The notes beneath the pieces were generated by a model, which was not told the origin of the DNA, ran no database searches, and worked only from the letters and a program-made list of their open reading frames with translations. Shown in pieces: positions 27,544 to 35,307 of a DNA stretch of 64,000 nt (positions within the stretch are counted from its first letter, which is position 1; each line of letters starts with the position of its first letter). Source of the stretch: Chloroflexales bacterium ZM16-3 (GTDB lineage: Bacteria > Chloroflexota > Chloroflexia > Chloroflexales > Chloroflexaceae); contig RYFE02000007.1 in assembly GCA_004138175.2 (NCBI GenBank), positions 113,743 through 177,742 on the forward strand. The letters run 5' to 3'. A program made the position numbers and the translations under genes.

Positions 27544-27552
27544 TGGTATAAT
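27544..27552 (+). promoter_or_regulatory. Extended -10 promoter for the FHA regulator
   Basis: TGGTATAAT (TG-N-TATAAT) lies 68 bases before the start codon. No good -35 box is visible, as usual for extended -10 promoters. Confidence 0.6.
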
Positions 27553-27619
27553 CAGGCAAACCGCCGCGATTGTACCACAACGCAAACCGTGTTTCAAAGC
27601 TGTGGTGGAGGTTTGCCAG

Positions 27620-28273
27620 ATGCAGTCCGCGCCTGCTCCAAAACTCATGGTGAAAAGCCAGGATGGCCAGTTCCGCGAGCTTGAGTGGGATCGTGAGGCG
27701 ATCTCGGTCGGGCGTGACAGCGCGAACGATATTGTGATCGATCACCCGCTGGCCTCGCGCCGTCACGCCCGCTTCGAGCGCGACGGCGACGGGTTTGCTA
27801 TTCACGATCTGGAGAGTACGAACGGCACATTTGTAAACGGGGAGCGCCTGTCCGGCGCTCAGGTGCTGCACAACCAGGATCAGGTGATTATCGCCGATAC
27901 GGTGATCATCTTTCAAGACCCCGAGGCGACGGTGAAGGGTGTGCTCCCGCCAGAGCTGCTGCGGGCTGTGCGTGAGGAGCTTCGGGTTGATAGCCGCACC
28001 AAAGAGGTCTTTATTCGCGGCCAGGTTCTCGACCCATCCCTCACGGTCAAGGAGTTTCAGCTCCTTGAGATGCTCTACTCCCGCCGCGGCCAGGTGATCA
28101 GCAAGGATGAGATCGCCCGCGATGTGTGGGACTACGAGGTGTTCGACTATAACGCGATCGACGCCCTGGTCTACCGGCTGCGCCAGCGCATTGAGCCCGA
28201 CCCGGCCACCCCGCGTTACCTCGTCACCCAGCGCGGCTTCGGCTACAAGCTGATCACATCCCCCGACGCCTGA
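27620..28273 (+). CDS. FHA-domain winged-helix transcriptional regulator
   Basis: This 217-residue protein has an N-terminal FHA domain (about 20-100) with the phosphothreonine-binding residues GRD (31-33), SRRHA (46-50) and NGT (68-70). Residues of about 118-215 are an OmpR/PhoB-type winged helix (LTVKEFQLLEMLYSRRGQVI, then ...RLRQRIEPD...RGFGYKL). This order is the reverse of EmbR, which has the DNA-binding part first. There is no receiver domain, so the input is probably phosphothreonine, plausibly made by the divergent kinase. ATG 27620 has ggagg 8 bases upstream; a GTG at 27602 is less likely. Confidence 0.88.
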   Translation: MQSAPAPKLMVKSQDGQFRELEWDREAISVGRDSANDIVIDHPLASRRHARFERDGDGFAIHDLESTNGTFVNGERLSGAQVLHNQDQVIIADTVIIFQDPEATVKGVLPPELLRAVREELRVDSRTKEVFIRGQVLDPSLTVKEFQLLEMLYSRRGQVISKDEIARDVWDYEVFDYNAIDALVYRLRQRIEPDPATPRYLVTQRGFGYKLITSPDA

Positions 28274-28278
28274 TTAGT

Positions 28279-28322
28279 TTAGATTGCAGATTGCAGATTC
28301 TGCAATCTGCAATCTGCAACCT
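28279..28322. repeat. Inverted heptanucleotide repeats before aroA
   Basis: attgcag units face caatctg units, forming a hairpin that ends 4 bases before the aroA ATG. It replaces any ordinary ribosome-binding site. Confidence 0.85.
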
Positions 28323-28325
28323 ACA

Positions 28326-29621
28326 ATGTCACACGTCAAGCTCACCGCCCCCGCCCGCCTGCGCGGCACCGTCGAAGTGCCCGGCGATAAGTCGATCTCG
28401 CACCGCGCGGTGATCTTCAACGCCGTGGCCGAGGGCAGCGCCCGGATCACGAACTTCCTCACTGGTGCCGATTGCCTCAGCACGATCTCCTGTGTCCGCG
28501 CCCTCGGCGTGGAGGTCTCCCAGGAGGGGGGCGAGGTGCATGTGCATGGCGTCGGCCTACGCGGCCTGCGCGAGCCCGTCGATGTCCTCGACTGCGGCAA
28601 CTCGGGCACCACCCTGCGCCTGCTCGCTGGCCTGCTCGCTGGCACGCCGATCTTTAGCGTGCTCACCGGCGACGCCTCCCTTCGCTCGCGCCCCCAGCGC
28701 CGCATCGTCGCGCCTCTGCGCGCCCTCGGTGCTCAGATCGATGGCCGCCTGGCGGGCGACCGGGCACCCCTGGCCCTGCGCGGCGCCGAGTTGCGCGGCG
28801 GCGAGTATGTCCTCCCCGTCGCATCGGCTCAGGTTAAGTCGGCCCTCCTCCTGTCCGCCCTCGGCGGAAGCGGCCCGCTCACCCTCGGCGGGCGGATCGA
28901 CTCGCGCGACCACACCGAGCGCATGCTGATCGCGATGGGTATCGACCTCCAGATTACAGCCGATCAGATCACGCTGCACCCGCCGACCCACCCTGTCCTG
29001 CCCTACGCGCTCTCGCTGCGCGTGCCGGGCGACCCGTCCAGCGCCGCGTTTTGGTGGGTCGCCGCCGCCATCCACCCCGACGCCGAGCTGACCACGCCGG
29101 GGATCTGTCTCAACCCTACCCGCACCGGCGCCCTCGATGTCCTCCGCGCGATGGGTGCCAATATCGAGATCACTAACCGGCGCAACGATGGCAGCGAGCC
29201 AGTTGGCGATGTCACCGTGCGATCCTCTCAGCTGCGCGGCACGGTCATCGGCGGCGACCTTGTCCCGCGCCTGATCGATGAGATTCCGATCCTCGCCGTC
29301 GCCGCCGCCTGCGCTGAGGGTGAGACCCTGGTGCAGGACGCCCAGGAGTTGCGGGCTAAAGAGACAGACCGCATCGCCACGGTGGCCGATGGCCTCGCCG
29401 CCCTCGGCGTCAAGGTCGAGCCAACAAGCGATGGAATGGGCCTGATCGGCCTCGGCGGCCCGGCCCTGCGTGGCGCGGCCCTCCAAAGCCACCACGACCA
29501 CCGCCTGGCAATGGCATGGGCCATCGCCTCCCTCGTCGCCTCTGGCGAGACGACCATCGCCGACCCGGAGTCGGCATCTGTGTCCTACCCCGGATTCTGG
29601 GAAACTCTAGCGAAATTGTGA
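28326..29621 (+). CDS. aroA: 3-phosphoshikimate 1-carboxyvinyltransferase (EPSP synthase)
   Basis: This 431-residue enzyme joins PEP and shikimate-3-phosphate in the shikimate pathway. It has PGDKSISHRAVI near the N-terminus, the PEP/glyphosate loop CGNSGTTLRLLAG, SAQVKSALLL, RDHTERML, NPTRTG, and DEIPILAVAAA with a KETDRI loop. The set GDKS, SAQVK, RDHTE and NPTR is that described for class II EPSP synthases. The glyphosate-loop position has Gly, not the Ala of the highly tolerant CP4 enzyme. I use ATG 28326; an upstream in-frame ATG would translate the repeat. No Shine-Dalgarno sequence is visible. Confidence 0.94.
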   Translation: MSHVKLTAPARLRGTVEVPGDKSISHRAVIFNAVAEGSARITNFLTGADCLSTISCVRALGVEVSQEGGEVHVHGVGLRGLREPVDVLDCGNSGTTLRLLAGLLAGTPIFSVLTGDASLRSRPQRRIVAPLRALGAQIDGRLAGDRAPLALRGAELRGGEYVLPVASAQVKSALLLSALGGSGPLTLGGRIDSRDHTERMLIAMGIDLQITADQITLHPPTHPVLPYALSLRVPGDPSSAAFWWVAAAIHPDAELTTPGICLNPTRTGALDVLRAMGANIEITNRRNDGSEPVGDVTVRSSQLRGTVIGGDLVPRLIDEIPILAVAAACAEGETLVQDAQELRAKETDRIATVADGLAALGVKVEPTSDGMGLIGLGGPALRGAALQSHHDHRLAMAWAIASLVASGETTIADPESASVSYPGFWETLAKL

Positions 29622-29690
29622 AAGTTGAAGGTTGAAGGTTGCATGTCGCGCCGTGCGGCATGCAACCTTCAACCTTCAACTTTCAACATC
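29620..29690. repeat. Inverted heptanucleotide repeats, unit ttgaagg
   Basis: gttgaaggttgaaggttgca faces its complement caaccttcaaccttcaac around a cgcgccgtgcg centre, between aroA and the next gene. The start codon at 29694 follows directly. Confidence 0.85.
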
Positions 29691-29693
29691 CAC

Positions 29694-30308
29694 ATGAGCG
29701 AAACCTTCAGCTTCAAGATAGAGGTCTTCACCGACGCCCTGCTAATCGTCGGCAGCTACGATCTGCCGCTCTATCGGCGGGTGAGCGATGCGATCAACAG
29801 TCGGCTGCACCGCTTTGTCACCCTGCGCGACGCTAGCGTCGCCCCGATCTGGAAGCCCCAGCAGAGCCAGCGGGTGCCCCAGCTGCTGGTCGATCTCACC
29901 AGCGCCCTGCTGGTCGCCGTGATCGAGGAGCCAACGGCACCGCCCGACTTCGTCGCCCCCGCCCCCCTGCGCGACACGCAGCCGATGATGTTCTTTACGC
30001 CGGCCTTCGCCATGCGCGCCGACTTCTACAAGCGCACTGATATGGAGCTTGTGGCGATGCTGAGCGAGATGAGCGACGACTTCATCCCGCTGAGCAATGT
30101 CTCCATCTTCCCGCTCCACGGCGGAGCGGCCCTCTCACGCAAATTCGTCTGCCTCGGTCGCACCCACATCCAGGCGCTCTTCGCAGTCGGCGCGCCGATC
30201 ACAAACGCGCCGGTTCCGGCCCCTAGTAGTGAGCCGCTTGTTGAGTCCGAGCCCGATCAGCCTGAGGAGCCTCCCATAGATTCGGGCGAGGAGCCGACAG
30301 AGGCGTAG
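29694..30308 (+). CDS. Conserved-looking hypothetical protein
   Basis: This 204-residue soluble protein has no family that I recognise. The first 150 residues look folded (SFKIEVFTDALLIVGSYDLP, later PMMFFTPAFAMRADFYKRTD), with alternating strands and helices; the last 35 residues are acidic and Pro-rich (SEPDQPEEPPIDSGEEPTEA). Codon use matches its neighbours. It sits between aroA and galE with repeats on both sides. An upstream in-frame start at 29625 would translate the repeat and is rejected. Confidence 0.65.
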   Translation: MSETFSFKIEVFTDALLIVGSYDLPLYRRVSDAINSRLHRFVTLRDASVAPIWKPQQSQRVPQLLVDLTSALLVAVIEEPTAPPDFVAPAPLRDTQPMMFFTPAFAMRADFYKRTDMELVAMLSEMSDDFIPLSNVSIFPLHGGAALSRKFVCLGRTHIQALFAVGAPITNAPVPAPSSEPLVESEPDQPEEPPIDSGEEPTEA

Positions 30309-30309
30309 G

Positions 30310-30356
30310 CGCTATTGCAGATTGCAGATTGTCAGCGACAACCTGCAATCTGCGAT
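30310..30356. repeat. Inverted heptanucleotide repeats before galE
   Basis: attgcag x2 faces acctgcaatctgcgatt, leaving a hairpin just before the galE ribosome-binding site. Confidence 0.8.
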
Positions 30357-30374
30357 TGTATGAAAGGATTCACT

Positions 30375-31358
30375 GTGAAAATCCTCGTCACCGGCGGCGC
30401 CGGCTATATCGGCAGCGCCACCGCTGCCGAGCTTCTCGCCGCCGGGCACCAGGTCGTCGTCTTCGATAACCTCTATCAGGGCCACCGCCAGGCCGTCCCC
30501 GCAGGGGCCGCCTTTGTCCAGGGCGACCTGTCTCGCCGCGAGGATGTGGCCCGCCTCTTCGCCGAGCACCCCGGCATCGACGGGATCATGCACTTCGCCT
30601 CCTACACGCTAGTCGGCGAGAGCATGCAGCAGCCCCTGCTCTACCTGCGCGATAATCTGGTGAACGCGGCCAACTTGCTGGAGGTCGCCGTCGCTGCCGG
30701 CGTGCGCCGCTTCATCCTCTCATCCACGGCAAACCTCTTCGATGACCCGGCGAAGATGCCGATCGACGAGCACGAGCGGATCGTCCCTGGCTCGCCCTAT
30801 GGCGAGTCGAAGTTCTTCATCGAGCGTATGCTCCACTGGTTCGAGCGGATCTACGGGCTGAAGTACGCCTGTCTGCGCTACTTTAATGCCAGCGGCGACA
30901 CCCCCGAGCGCGGCGAGGACCACGACCCCGAGACACACCTGATCCCGCTGATCCTCCAGGTGGCCCTCGGCCAGCGCCAGCAGATCACAATCTTCGGCGA
31001 CGACTACCCCACCCCCGACGGAACCTGCGTGCGCGACTATGTCCACGTCGTCGATCTGGCCCAGGCCCACATCCTAGCCATGGAGTCGCTCGACCGGCTC
31101 GGCTCGTGCAAGTACAACCTGGGCAACGGCAGCGGCTTCAGCGTGATGGAGGTGCTGGAGACAGCCCGCAAGGTGACGGGGCACCCCATCCCGCATGTGA
31201 TCGGCCCGCGCCGCGCTGGCGACCCGGCCACCCTGGTGGCCTCATCCGAGTCGATCCGCCGCGATCTCGGCTGGAGCCCGCTCTACCCCGATATCGAGTC
31301 GATCATGCGCAGCGCCTGGGAGTGGCATCGCACGCATCCGCAGGGCTACGGGGAGTAG
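30375..31358 (+). CDS. galE: UDP-glucose 4-epimerase
   Basis: This 327-residue extended SDR enzyme interconverts UDP-glucose and UDP-galactose. The NAD-binding loop is TGGAGYIGS at the N-terminus; the Ser-Tyr-Lys catalytic triad is represented by LSSTANLF and [30 protein letters not shown] is the GalE substrate-binding stretch (shown in part), and [17 protein letters not shown] follows. GTG 30375 is chosen because aaagga lies just upstream and VKILVTGG is the normal start; ATG 30360 would add five residues. A related UDP-sugar epimerase cannot be excluded. Confidence 0.88.
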   Translation: MKILVTGGAGYIGSATAAELLAAGHQVVVFDNLYQGHRQAVPAGAAFVQGDLSRREDVARLFAEHPGIDGIMHFASYTLVGESMQQPLLYLRDNLVNAANLLEVAVAAGVRRFILSSTANLFDDPAKMPIDEHERIVPGSPYGESKFFIERMLHWFERIYGLKYACLRYFNASGDTPERGEDHDPETHLIPLILQVALGQRQQITIFGDDYPTPDGTCVRDYVHVVDLAQAHILAMESLDRLGSCKYNLGNGSGFSVMEVLETARKVTGHPIPHVIGPRRAGDPATLVASSESIRRDLGWSPLYPDIESIMRSAWEWHRTHPQGYGE

Positions 31359-31362
31359 GGTG

Positions 31363-31445
31363 ATTTTTGATTGCAGATTGTAGATTTTAGATTGATCGGA
31401 CTTAGCTGCAATCTGCGATCTGCAATCTGCAATCTGCAATCTGCG
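31363..31445. repeat. Inverted heptanucleotide repeats downstream of galE
   Basis: attgcag and attttag units face several caatctg units around atcggacttag. It is followed by a single REP-like core and then by more caatctg copies at 31548-31590, so the whole 245-base gap before the aldehyde dehydrogenase gene is repetitive. Confidence 0.8.
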
Positions 31446-31465
31446 GTAGTGGCCCAATGTGGAAT

Positions 31466-31530
31466 GGTGGTCATTCCGAGCGAAGCGAGGAATCCCGTTC
31501 GGGACCCTTCGCTTGGCTCAGGGTGACATT
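31466..31530. repeat. REP-like core (family A), lone copy
   Basis: A gtcattccgagcgaagcgag core faces cttcgcttggctcagggtga, inserted between two heptanucleotide tracts. Confidence 0.8.
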
Positions 31531-31606
31531 CGAGATAGATCCACTACTTAATCTGCAATCTGCAATCTACAGTCTGCAATCTGCAATTCAACGAAGGGAG
31601 ACGATG

Positions 31607-33172
31607 ATGTTGCCCCCATACCGTGACGAGCCGTTCGGCGACTTCTCCAGCTCGGATCGCCGCTCCGCCATGCAGCGCGCCCTGCGCCATGTGTCTGGCC
31701 AGTTCGGCGCGAGCTACCCGCTGGTGATCGGCGGCGAGCATATTATGCGCGAGGAGAAGCTGGCCTCGATCAATCCCTGCGAGCCCAAGAAGGTGGTCGG
31801 CTATGTCTCCAAGGCCGACCAGGAGCTGGCCAACCAGGCTGTGCTGGCCGCCGAGACCGCCTTCCAGACCTGGAAGAAGGTGCCGGTGGAGGCCCGCGCC
31901 CAGGTGATCCTGCGCGCCGCCGCGATCATGCGCCGCAACAAGGAGGAGCTGGCTGCCTGGATGATCTACGAGGTGGGCAAGAGCTGGGTCGAGGCCGACG
32001 CCGATGTGGCTGAGGCGATCGATTTCTGCGAGTACTACGCCCGCCAGGCCCTTGATCTCCAGGGCAAGGACCAGCCGCTTACCCACAACCCCGGCGAGTA
32101 CCTCCAGCTGCGCGCCATCCCGCTCGGCCCCGGCGTGGCCATCCCGCCCTGGAACTTTCCCCTGGCCATCGCCACCACCCTCGCTGTGGCCCCGATCGTG
32201 GCCGGCAACACGGTGGTGCTCAAGCCCTCGCCGCGCGCCCCGGTGATGTCCGTGCGCCTGGTGGAGATCCTAGAGGCCGCCGGCCTGCCGCCCGGCGTGG
32301 TCAACCTGGTGATGGGCGACGACGATGTGCTGGGCGATTACCTGGTCGATCACCCGAAGGTGCGCTTCATCGGCTTCACCGGATCGAAGGGCGTCGGCCT
32401 GCGCGTGCTCGGCCGCGCCGCCGTGCGTCACCCAGGCCAGAACTGGCTCAAGCGCACTATCTTGGAGATGGGCGGCAAGGACGCGACCGTGGTGGACGAG
32501 ACGGCCGACCTGGACGCGGCGGCTGACGGGATCGTGGCCGGGGCCTTCGGCTTTCAGGGCCAGAAGTGCAGCGCCTGCTCGCGGGCGATCATCGTCGAGT
32601 CGGTCTACGACGCCGTGCTCAAGCGGGTGGTCGAGAAGGCGGCCCAGCTGCGGCTGGGCAACCCGGCCCAGCCCGAGGCGAACGTGGGCGCGGTGATCGA
32701 CAAGCGCGCCTTCGACAGCATCAGCAGCTACATCGCCATCGGCCAGGATGAGGGTCGGCTGGTGGTGGGCGGCGAGGTGGTCGACCACGAGCTGATCAAG
32801 GATGGCGGCTACTTCATCAACCCCACCGTGTTCGCCGACGTCAGCCCGCAGGCGCGCATCGCCCAGGAGGAGATCTTCGGGCCGGTGCTGGCGGTGATCA
32901 AGGCCAAGGACTTCGACGAGGCCCTGGCGATCGCCAACGACACCGAGTACGGCCTGACCGGTGCGCTCTTCTCACGCGACGTGGAGCGCCTGGAGCGCGC
33001 CCGCGAGGAGTTCCACGTCGGCAACCTCTACCTGAACCGCAAGTGTACCGGCGCCATCGTGGGCGTCCACCCCTTCGGCGGCTTCAACATGTCGGGCACC
33101 GATAGCAAGGCGGGCGGCCCCGACTACCTGCGGCTCTACACCCAGCTCAAGTCGGTCGCCGAGAAGCTGTAG
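31607..33172 (+). CDS. pruA: L-glutamate gamma-semialdehyde dehydrogenase (P5C dehydrogenase)
   Basis: This 521-residue NAD-dependent aldehyde dehydrogenase would oxidise glutamate semialdehyde to glutamate in proline or arginine catabolism. The N-terminus ([18 protein letters not shown], then YPLVIGGE) resembles the RocA/P5CDH subgroup. [19 protein letters not shown] and [12 protein letters not shown] bind NAD; the general-base Glu is in LEMGGKD and the nucleophile Cys in [14 protein letters not shown], a pattern typical of P5[18 protein letters not shown] segment ends the catalytic domain. Two ATGs at 31604 and 31607 follow gggag; either may be used. No proline dehydrogenase gene is nearby. 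Confidence 0.88.
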   Translation: MLPPYRDEPFGDFSSSDRRSAMQRALRHVSGQFGASYPLVIGGEHIMREEKLASINPCEPKKVVGYVSKADQELANQAVLAAETAFQTWKKVPVEARAQVILRAAAIMRRNKEELAAWMIYEVGKSWVEADADVAEAIDFCEYYARQALDLQGKDQPLTHNPGEYLQLRAIPLGPGVAIPPWNFPLAIATTLAVAPIVAGNTVVLKPSPRAPVMSVRLVEILEAAGLPPGVVNLVMGDDDVLGDYLVDHPKVRFIGFTGSKGVGLRVLGRAAVRHPGQNWLKRTILEMGGKDATVVDETADLDAAADGIVAGAFGFQGQKCSACSRAIIVESVYDAVLKRVVEKAAQLRLGNPAQPEANVGAVIDKRAFDSISSYIAIGQDEGRLVVGGEVVDHELIKDGGYFINPTVFADVSPQARIAQEEIFGPVLAVIKAKDFDEALAIANDTEYGLTGALFSRDVERLERAREEFHVGNLYLNRKCTGAIVGVHPFGGFNMSGTDSKAGGPDYLRLYTQLKSVAEKL

Positions 33173-33174
33173 CC

Positions 33175-33232
33175 GATAGCCGATAGCCGATAGCCGATAG
33201 CCGATAGCCGCATTCTCGGCTATCGGCTATCT
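33175..33232. repeat. Inverted heptanucleotide repeats, unit gccgata
   Basis: Five copies of gccgata face complementary tatcggc copies around gccgcattctc, immediately after the aldehyde dehydrogenase stop. Confidence 0.9.
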
Positions 33233-33285
33233 ATTTGGATCATGTGTCCATGTGTCTACCAAAGATCGTTGTGCGCATTGCCTAA

Positions 33286-33313
33286 TTGCTGCTTGTGGCT
33301 TCCCTCCTATACT
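33286..33313 (+). promoter_or_regulatory. Possible promoter upstream of the amt leader
   Basis: TTGCTG at 33286 and TATACT at 33308 are separated by 16 bases, in a locally AT-rich stretch. The transcript would cross two REP-like elements before the amt leader. Confidence 0.35.
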
Positions 33314-33340
33314 GTTGTTTATTACACACATACCATATTA

Positions 33341-33586
33341 GGCAATAGAGCATAAGTAACGCTGTCACCCTGAGCGAAGCGAAGGGTCCCGGCCGGGATT
33401 CTTCGCTGCGCTCAGAATGACAGGACGCCTCACAGGGTTACTTCTGCGGTATTGCCATATTAGGCAATACCGCAGAAGTAACCCTGTCACCCATGTCACG
33501 CTGAGCGCAGCGAAGCGTCCCGGCCGGGATTCTTCGCTGCGCTCAGAATGACAGAACACTTCACAGGGTTACTTCTGCGGTATTGC
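33341..33586. repeat. Two REP-like elements (family A) upstream of amt
   Basis: Two head-to-tail complete elements, each starting with the agtaac flank and ending acttctgcggtattgcc, are joined by atattaggcaatacc. The second ends just before the amt leader structure. Confidence 0.88.
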
Positions 33587-33601
33587 CATATTAGATAGTT
33601 G

Positions 33602-33715
33602 CGCCAGGAACGCGCGGTAATGGGGCCGCACGTACCTGAGAGGATCGGGACGACCATCTATAGATGCCCTGGCGGCGAAGCCCTGACAACAACTGGTGTT
33701 GTCGGGGATTTTTTT
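33602..33715 (+). promoter_or_regulatory. Candidate riboswitch or attenuator leader of amt
   Basis: A 7-bp closing stem (33602-33608 with 33668-33674, cgccagg/cctggcg) encloses three possible hairpins. One is acg-c-gcgg / ccgc-a-cgt (33610-33633). A second is a bulged ggatcg-gga-cgacc arm (33642-33655). A third is a catc-tata-gatg hairpin that shares one base with the second. The closing stem is followed after 6 bases by an intrinsic terminator: stem ccctgacaaca/tgttgtcgggg (33681-33707) and seven T. The amt start is 33 bases further on. The tcggg in the second hairpin repeats part of the terminator's 3' arm, so it could pair with the 5' arm as an antiterminator. I recognise no known riboswitch class. 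Confidence 0.55.
33681..33715 (+). terminator. Intrinsic terminator in the amt leader
   Basis: An 11-bp stem with one G-T wobble, a 5-base actgg loop and a run of seven T. Since amt starts 33 bases downstream, it must be read through or bypassed for amt expression. Confidence 0.85.
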
Positions 33716-33748
33716 GTGCATTGCTGCACTCGATGAAGGAGCTGAGGA

Positions 33749-34978
33749 TTGGACGCGATCAATGGGGCCGACACGGCGTGGATACTCGTTTCGAGCGCGC
33801 TGGTAATGCTGATGACCCCGGCCCTCGGGCTGTTCTACGGCGGCCTTGTCCGCCAGAAGAACGCCCTCTCGACGATTATGCACAGCTTCTTCATGCTGGG
33901 CTTTGTGAGCGTGATCTGGGCGCTGGTGGGCTACAGCCTGGCGTTTAGCCCCACCATCGGGGGCGTGATCGGCGGGCTGAGCTGGGCTGGCCTGAACGGC
34001 GTGGGGCTTGAGCCCAACCCCGACTACGCGGCGACCATTCCGCACCAGGCATTTATGGTCTACCAGATGATGTTCGCCGTGATCACACCGGCCCTGATCT
34101 CGGGCGCATTCGCCGAGCGCAAGCGCTTTAAGGCGTTCGTGATCTTCTCGCTGCTCTGGCTGCTGCTGGTCTATGTGCCGGTGGCCCACTGGGTCTGGGG
34201 CGTGGGCGGTTGGATCCGCAATCTGGGCGCGCTGGACTTCGCTGGCGGCACGGTTGTCCACATCACCTCGGGCGTCTCGGCGCTGGTGTGCGCGCTCGCG
34301 CTCGGCAAGCGCGTGGGCTACGGCAGCGAGCCGATGGAGCCGCACAACGCCACCTTGAGCATCCTGGGCACCGGTATGCTGTGGTTCGGCTGGTTCGGCT
34401 TCAACGCCGGTAGCGCGCTAGGCATCGGCACCCTGGCGGTCTCCGCCTTTGTAAACACGCACCTGGCGGCGGCAATGGGCGCGATCACCTGGATGACGGC
34501 GAGCTGGGTGCGCCACCGCCGACCGAGCGTGCTGGGCGCATCGGCGGGGGCGGTGGCCGGGCTAGTCGGCATCACCCCCGCAGCCGGCTTCGTCACCCCG
34601 ATGGCTGCGATCATCATCGGCTTTATGGTTGGCCTGTCCTGCTTCTTCGCGGTTGAGATGTTCGTGCGTGGGCGCGTGGACGACGCCCTCGATGTGTTCG
34701 GCGTCCACGGTGTCGGTGGGATCGTCGGCGCGATCGCCACCGGCATCTTCGCCACGAAGACGATCAACCCGGCCGGTGCCGATGGTCTGCTCTACGGCAA
34801 CCCCGGCCAGCTCGTCACGCAGATCATCGCGGTGGCCGTGGTGGCCATCTACTCGGCCGTGATCACCTGGGTGCTGCTGTCAATCGTCAATATCACCATT
34901 GGTATCCGCGTCTCTCCCGAGGAAGAGGCCCGCGGACTCGACGCCTCGCAGCACGGCGAGAGCGCCTACCAGATCTAA
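33749..34978 (+). CDS. amt: Ammonium transporter (Amt/MEP/Rh family)
   Basis: This 409-residue channel has 11 membrane helices and moves ammonium or ammonia inward. Family marks are MLMTPALGLFYGGLVRQKN, FAERKRFKAF, the pore twin His (GGTVVHITSG and VFGVHGVGGIVGA) and MLWFGWFGFNAGSAL. No N-terminal signal peptide is added. The start is TTG 33749, supported by aaggag 7 bases upstream; no ATG gives the conserved N-terminus. A GlnB/GlnK gene, usually next to amt, is absent; a 46-residue peptide gene follows instead. Expression is probably controlled by the leader terminator. Confidence 0.93.
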   Translation: MDAINGADTAWILVSSALVMLMTPALGLFYGGLVRQKNALSTIMHSFFMLGFVSVIWALVGYSLAFSPTIGGVIGGLSWAGLNGVGLEPNPDYAATIPHQAFMVYQMMFAVITPALISGAFAERKRFKAFVIFSLLWLLLVYVPVAHWVWGVGGWIRNLGALDFAGGTVVHITSGVSALVCALALGKRVGYGSEPMEPHNATLSILGTGMLWFGWFGFNAGSALGIGTLAVSAFVNTHLAAAMGAITWMTASWVRHRRPSVLGASAGAVAGLVGITPAAGFVTPMAAIIIGFMVGLSCFFAVEMFVRGRVDDALDVFGVHGVGGIVGAIATGIFATKTINPAGADGLLYGNPGQLVTQIIAVAVVAIYSAVITWVLLSIVNITIGIRVSPEEEARGLDASQHGESAYQI

Positions 34979-34979
34979 C

Positions 34980-35008
34980 ACTGAGTCACTGAGCCACTGA
35001 GCCATTGA
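34980..35008. repeat. Short tandem repeat (actgagcc)
   Basis: Three to four copies of an 8-base unit actgagtc/actgagcc follow amt. Related copies are near 38180 and 56700-56795. Confidence 0.75.
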
Positions 35009-35023
35009 GCAAGGAGCACTCTC

Positions 35024-35164
35024 ATGGAGATGATCATCGCAATGACCCTGTTCGCCGTCCTGGTCGCCTGCTGGGTCATCCTCCCAGCCAGCCCAGCAAG
35101 TGCCACCTACGCCCTCGGCACCTCTGAGCCGCTGGCGAGCAGCCCGGCCCGGCACATGGCCTGA
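35024..35164 (+). CDS. Small secreted or membrane peptide (46 aa)
   Basis: An ATG with a strong aaggag site at 7-base spacing opens a 46-codon frame. Residues of about 4-20 are hydrophobic (IIAMTLFAVLVACWVILP), followed by ASPASA, which resembles a signal-peptidase cleavage site. About 20 further residues (TYALGTSEPLASSPARHMA) would form the mature peptide. It lies 45 bases after amt on the same strand, so co-expression is likely. I know no family for it. It is too short for standard gene callers; the good ribosome-binding site is the main support. Confidence 0.5.
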   Translation: MEMIIAMTLFAVLVACWVILPASPASATYALGTSEPLASSPARHMA

Positions 35165-35167
35165 TCG

Positions 35168-35296
35168 TCGCTCCTGCTGGAATCTATCGATGTGCGCTCA
35201 TGACGAGCGGGCCGGGGAACCTTCTCCCCGGCCCGTTCGTCATGAGCGCGTAACACAAACGACACGCGGGCCGTCGGCCCGCTCTAGCAGGAGCGA
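35168..35296. promoter_or_regulatory. Nested inverted repeats, three-way-junction-like RNA element
   Basis: Outer 14-base arms (35168-35181 and 35283-35296, one mismatch) enclose a 24-bp hairpin (35194-35249, gcgctcatgacgagcgggcc... with an 8-base loop and one G-T pair). They also enclose a 7-bp hairpin (35266-35282, gcgggcc-gtc-ggcccgc) that abuts the outer arm. The outer right arm ends at the ribosome-binding region of the next gene, so folding could affect its translation. It may also end the amt transcript, but it has no T run. Confidence 0.6.
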
Positions 35297-35307
35297 AGGT
35301 GACAACC

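Noticed and set aside
33602..33680. TPP, glutamine or guanidine riboswitch upstream of amt
   Set aside because: I looked for the conserved core bases of these classes and did not find them; kept as an unassigned leader.
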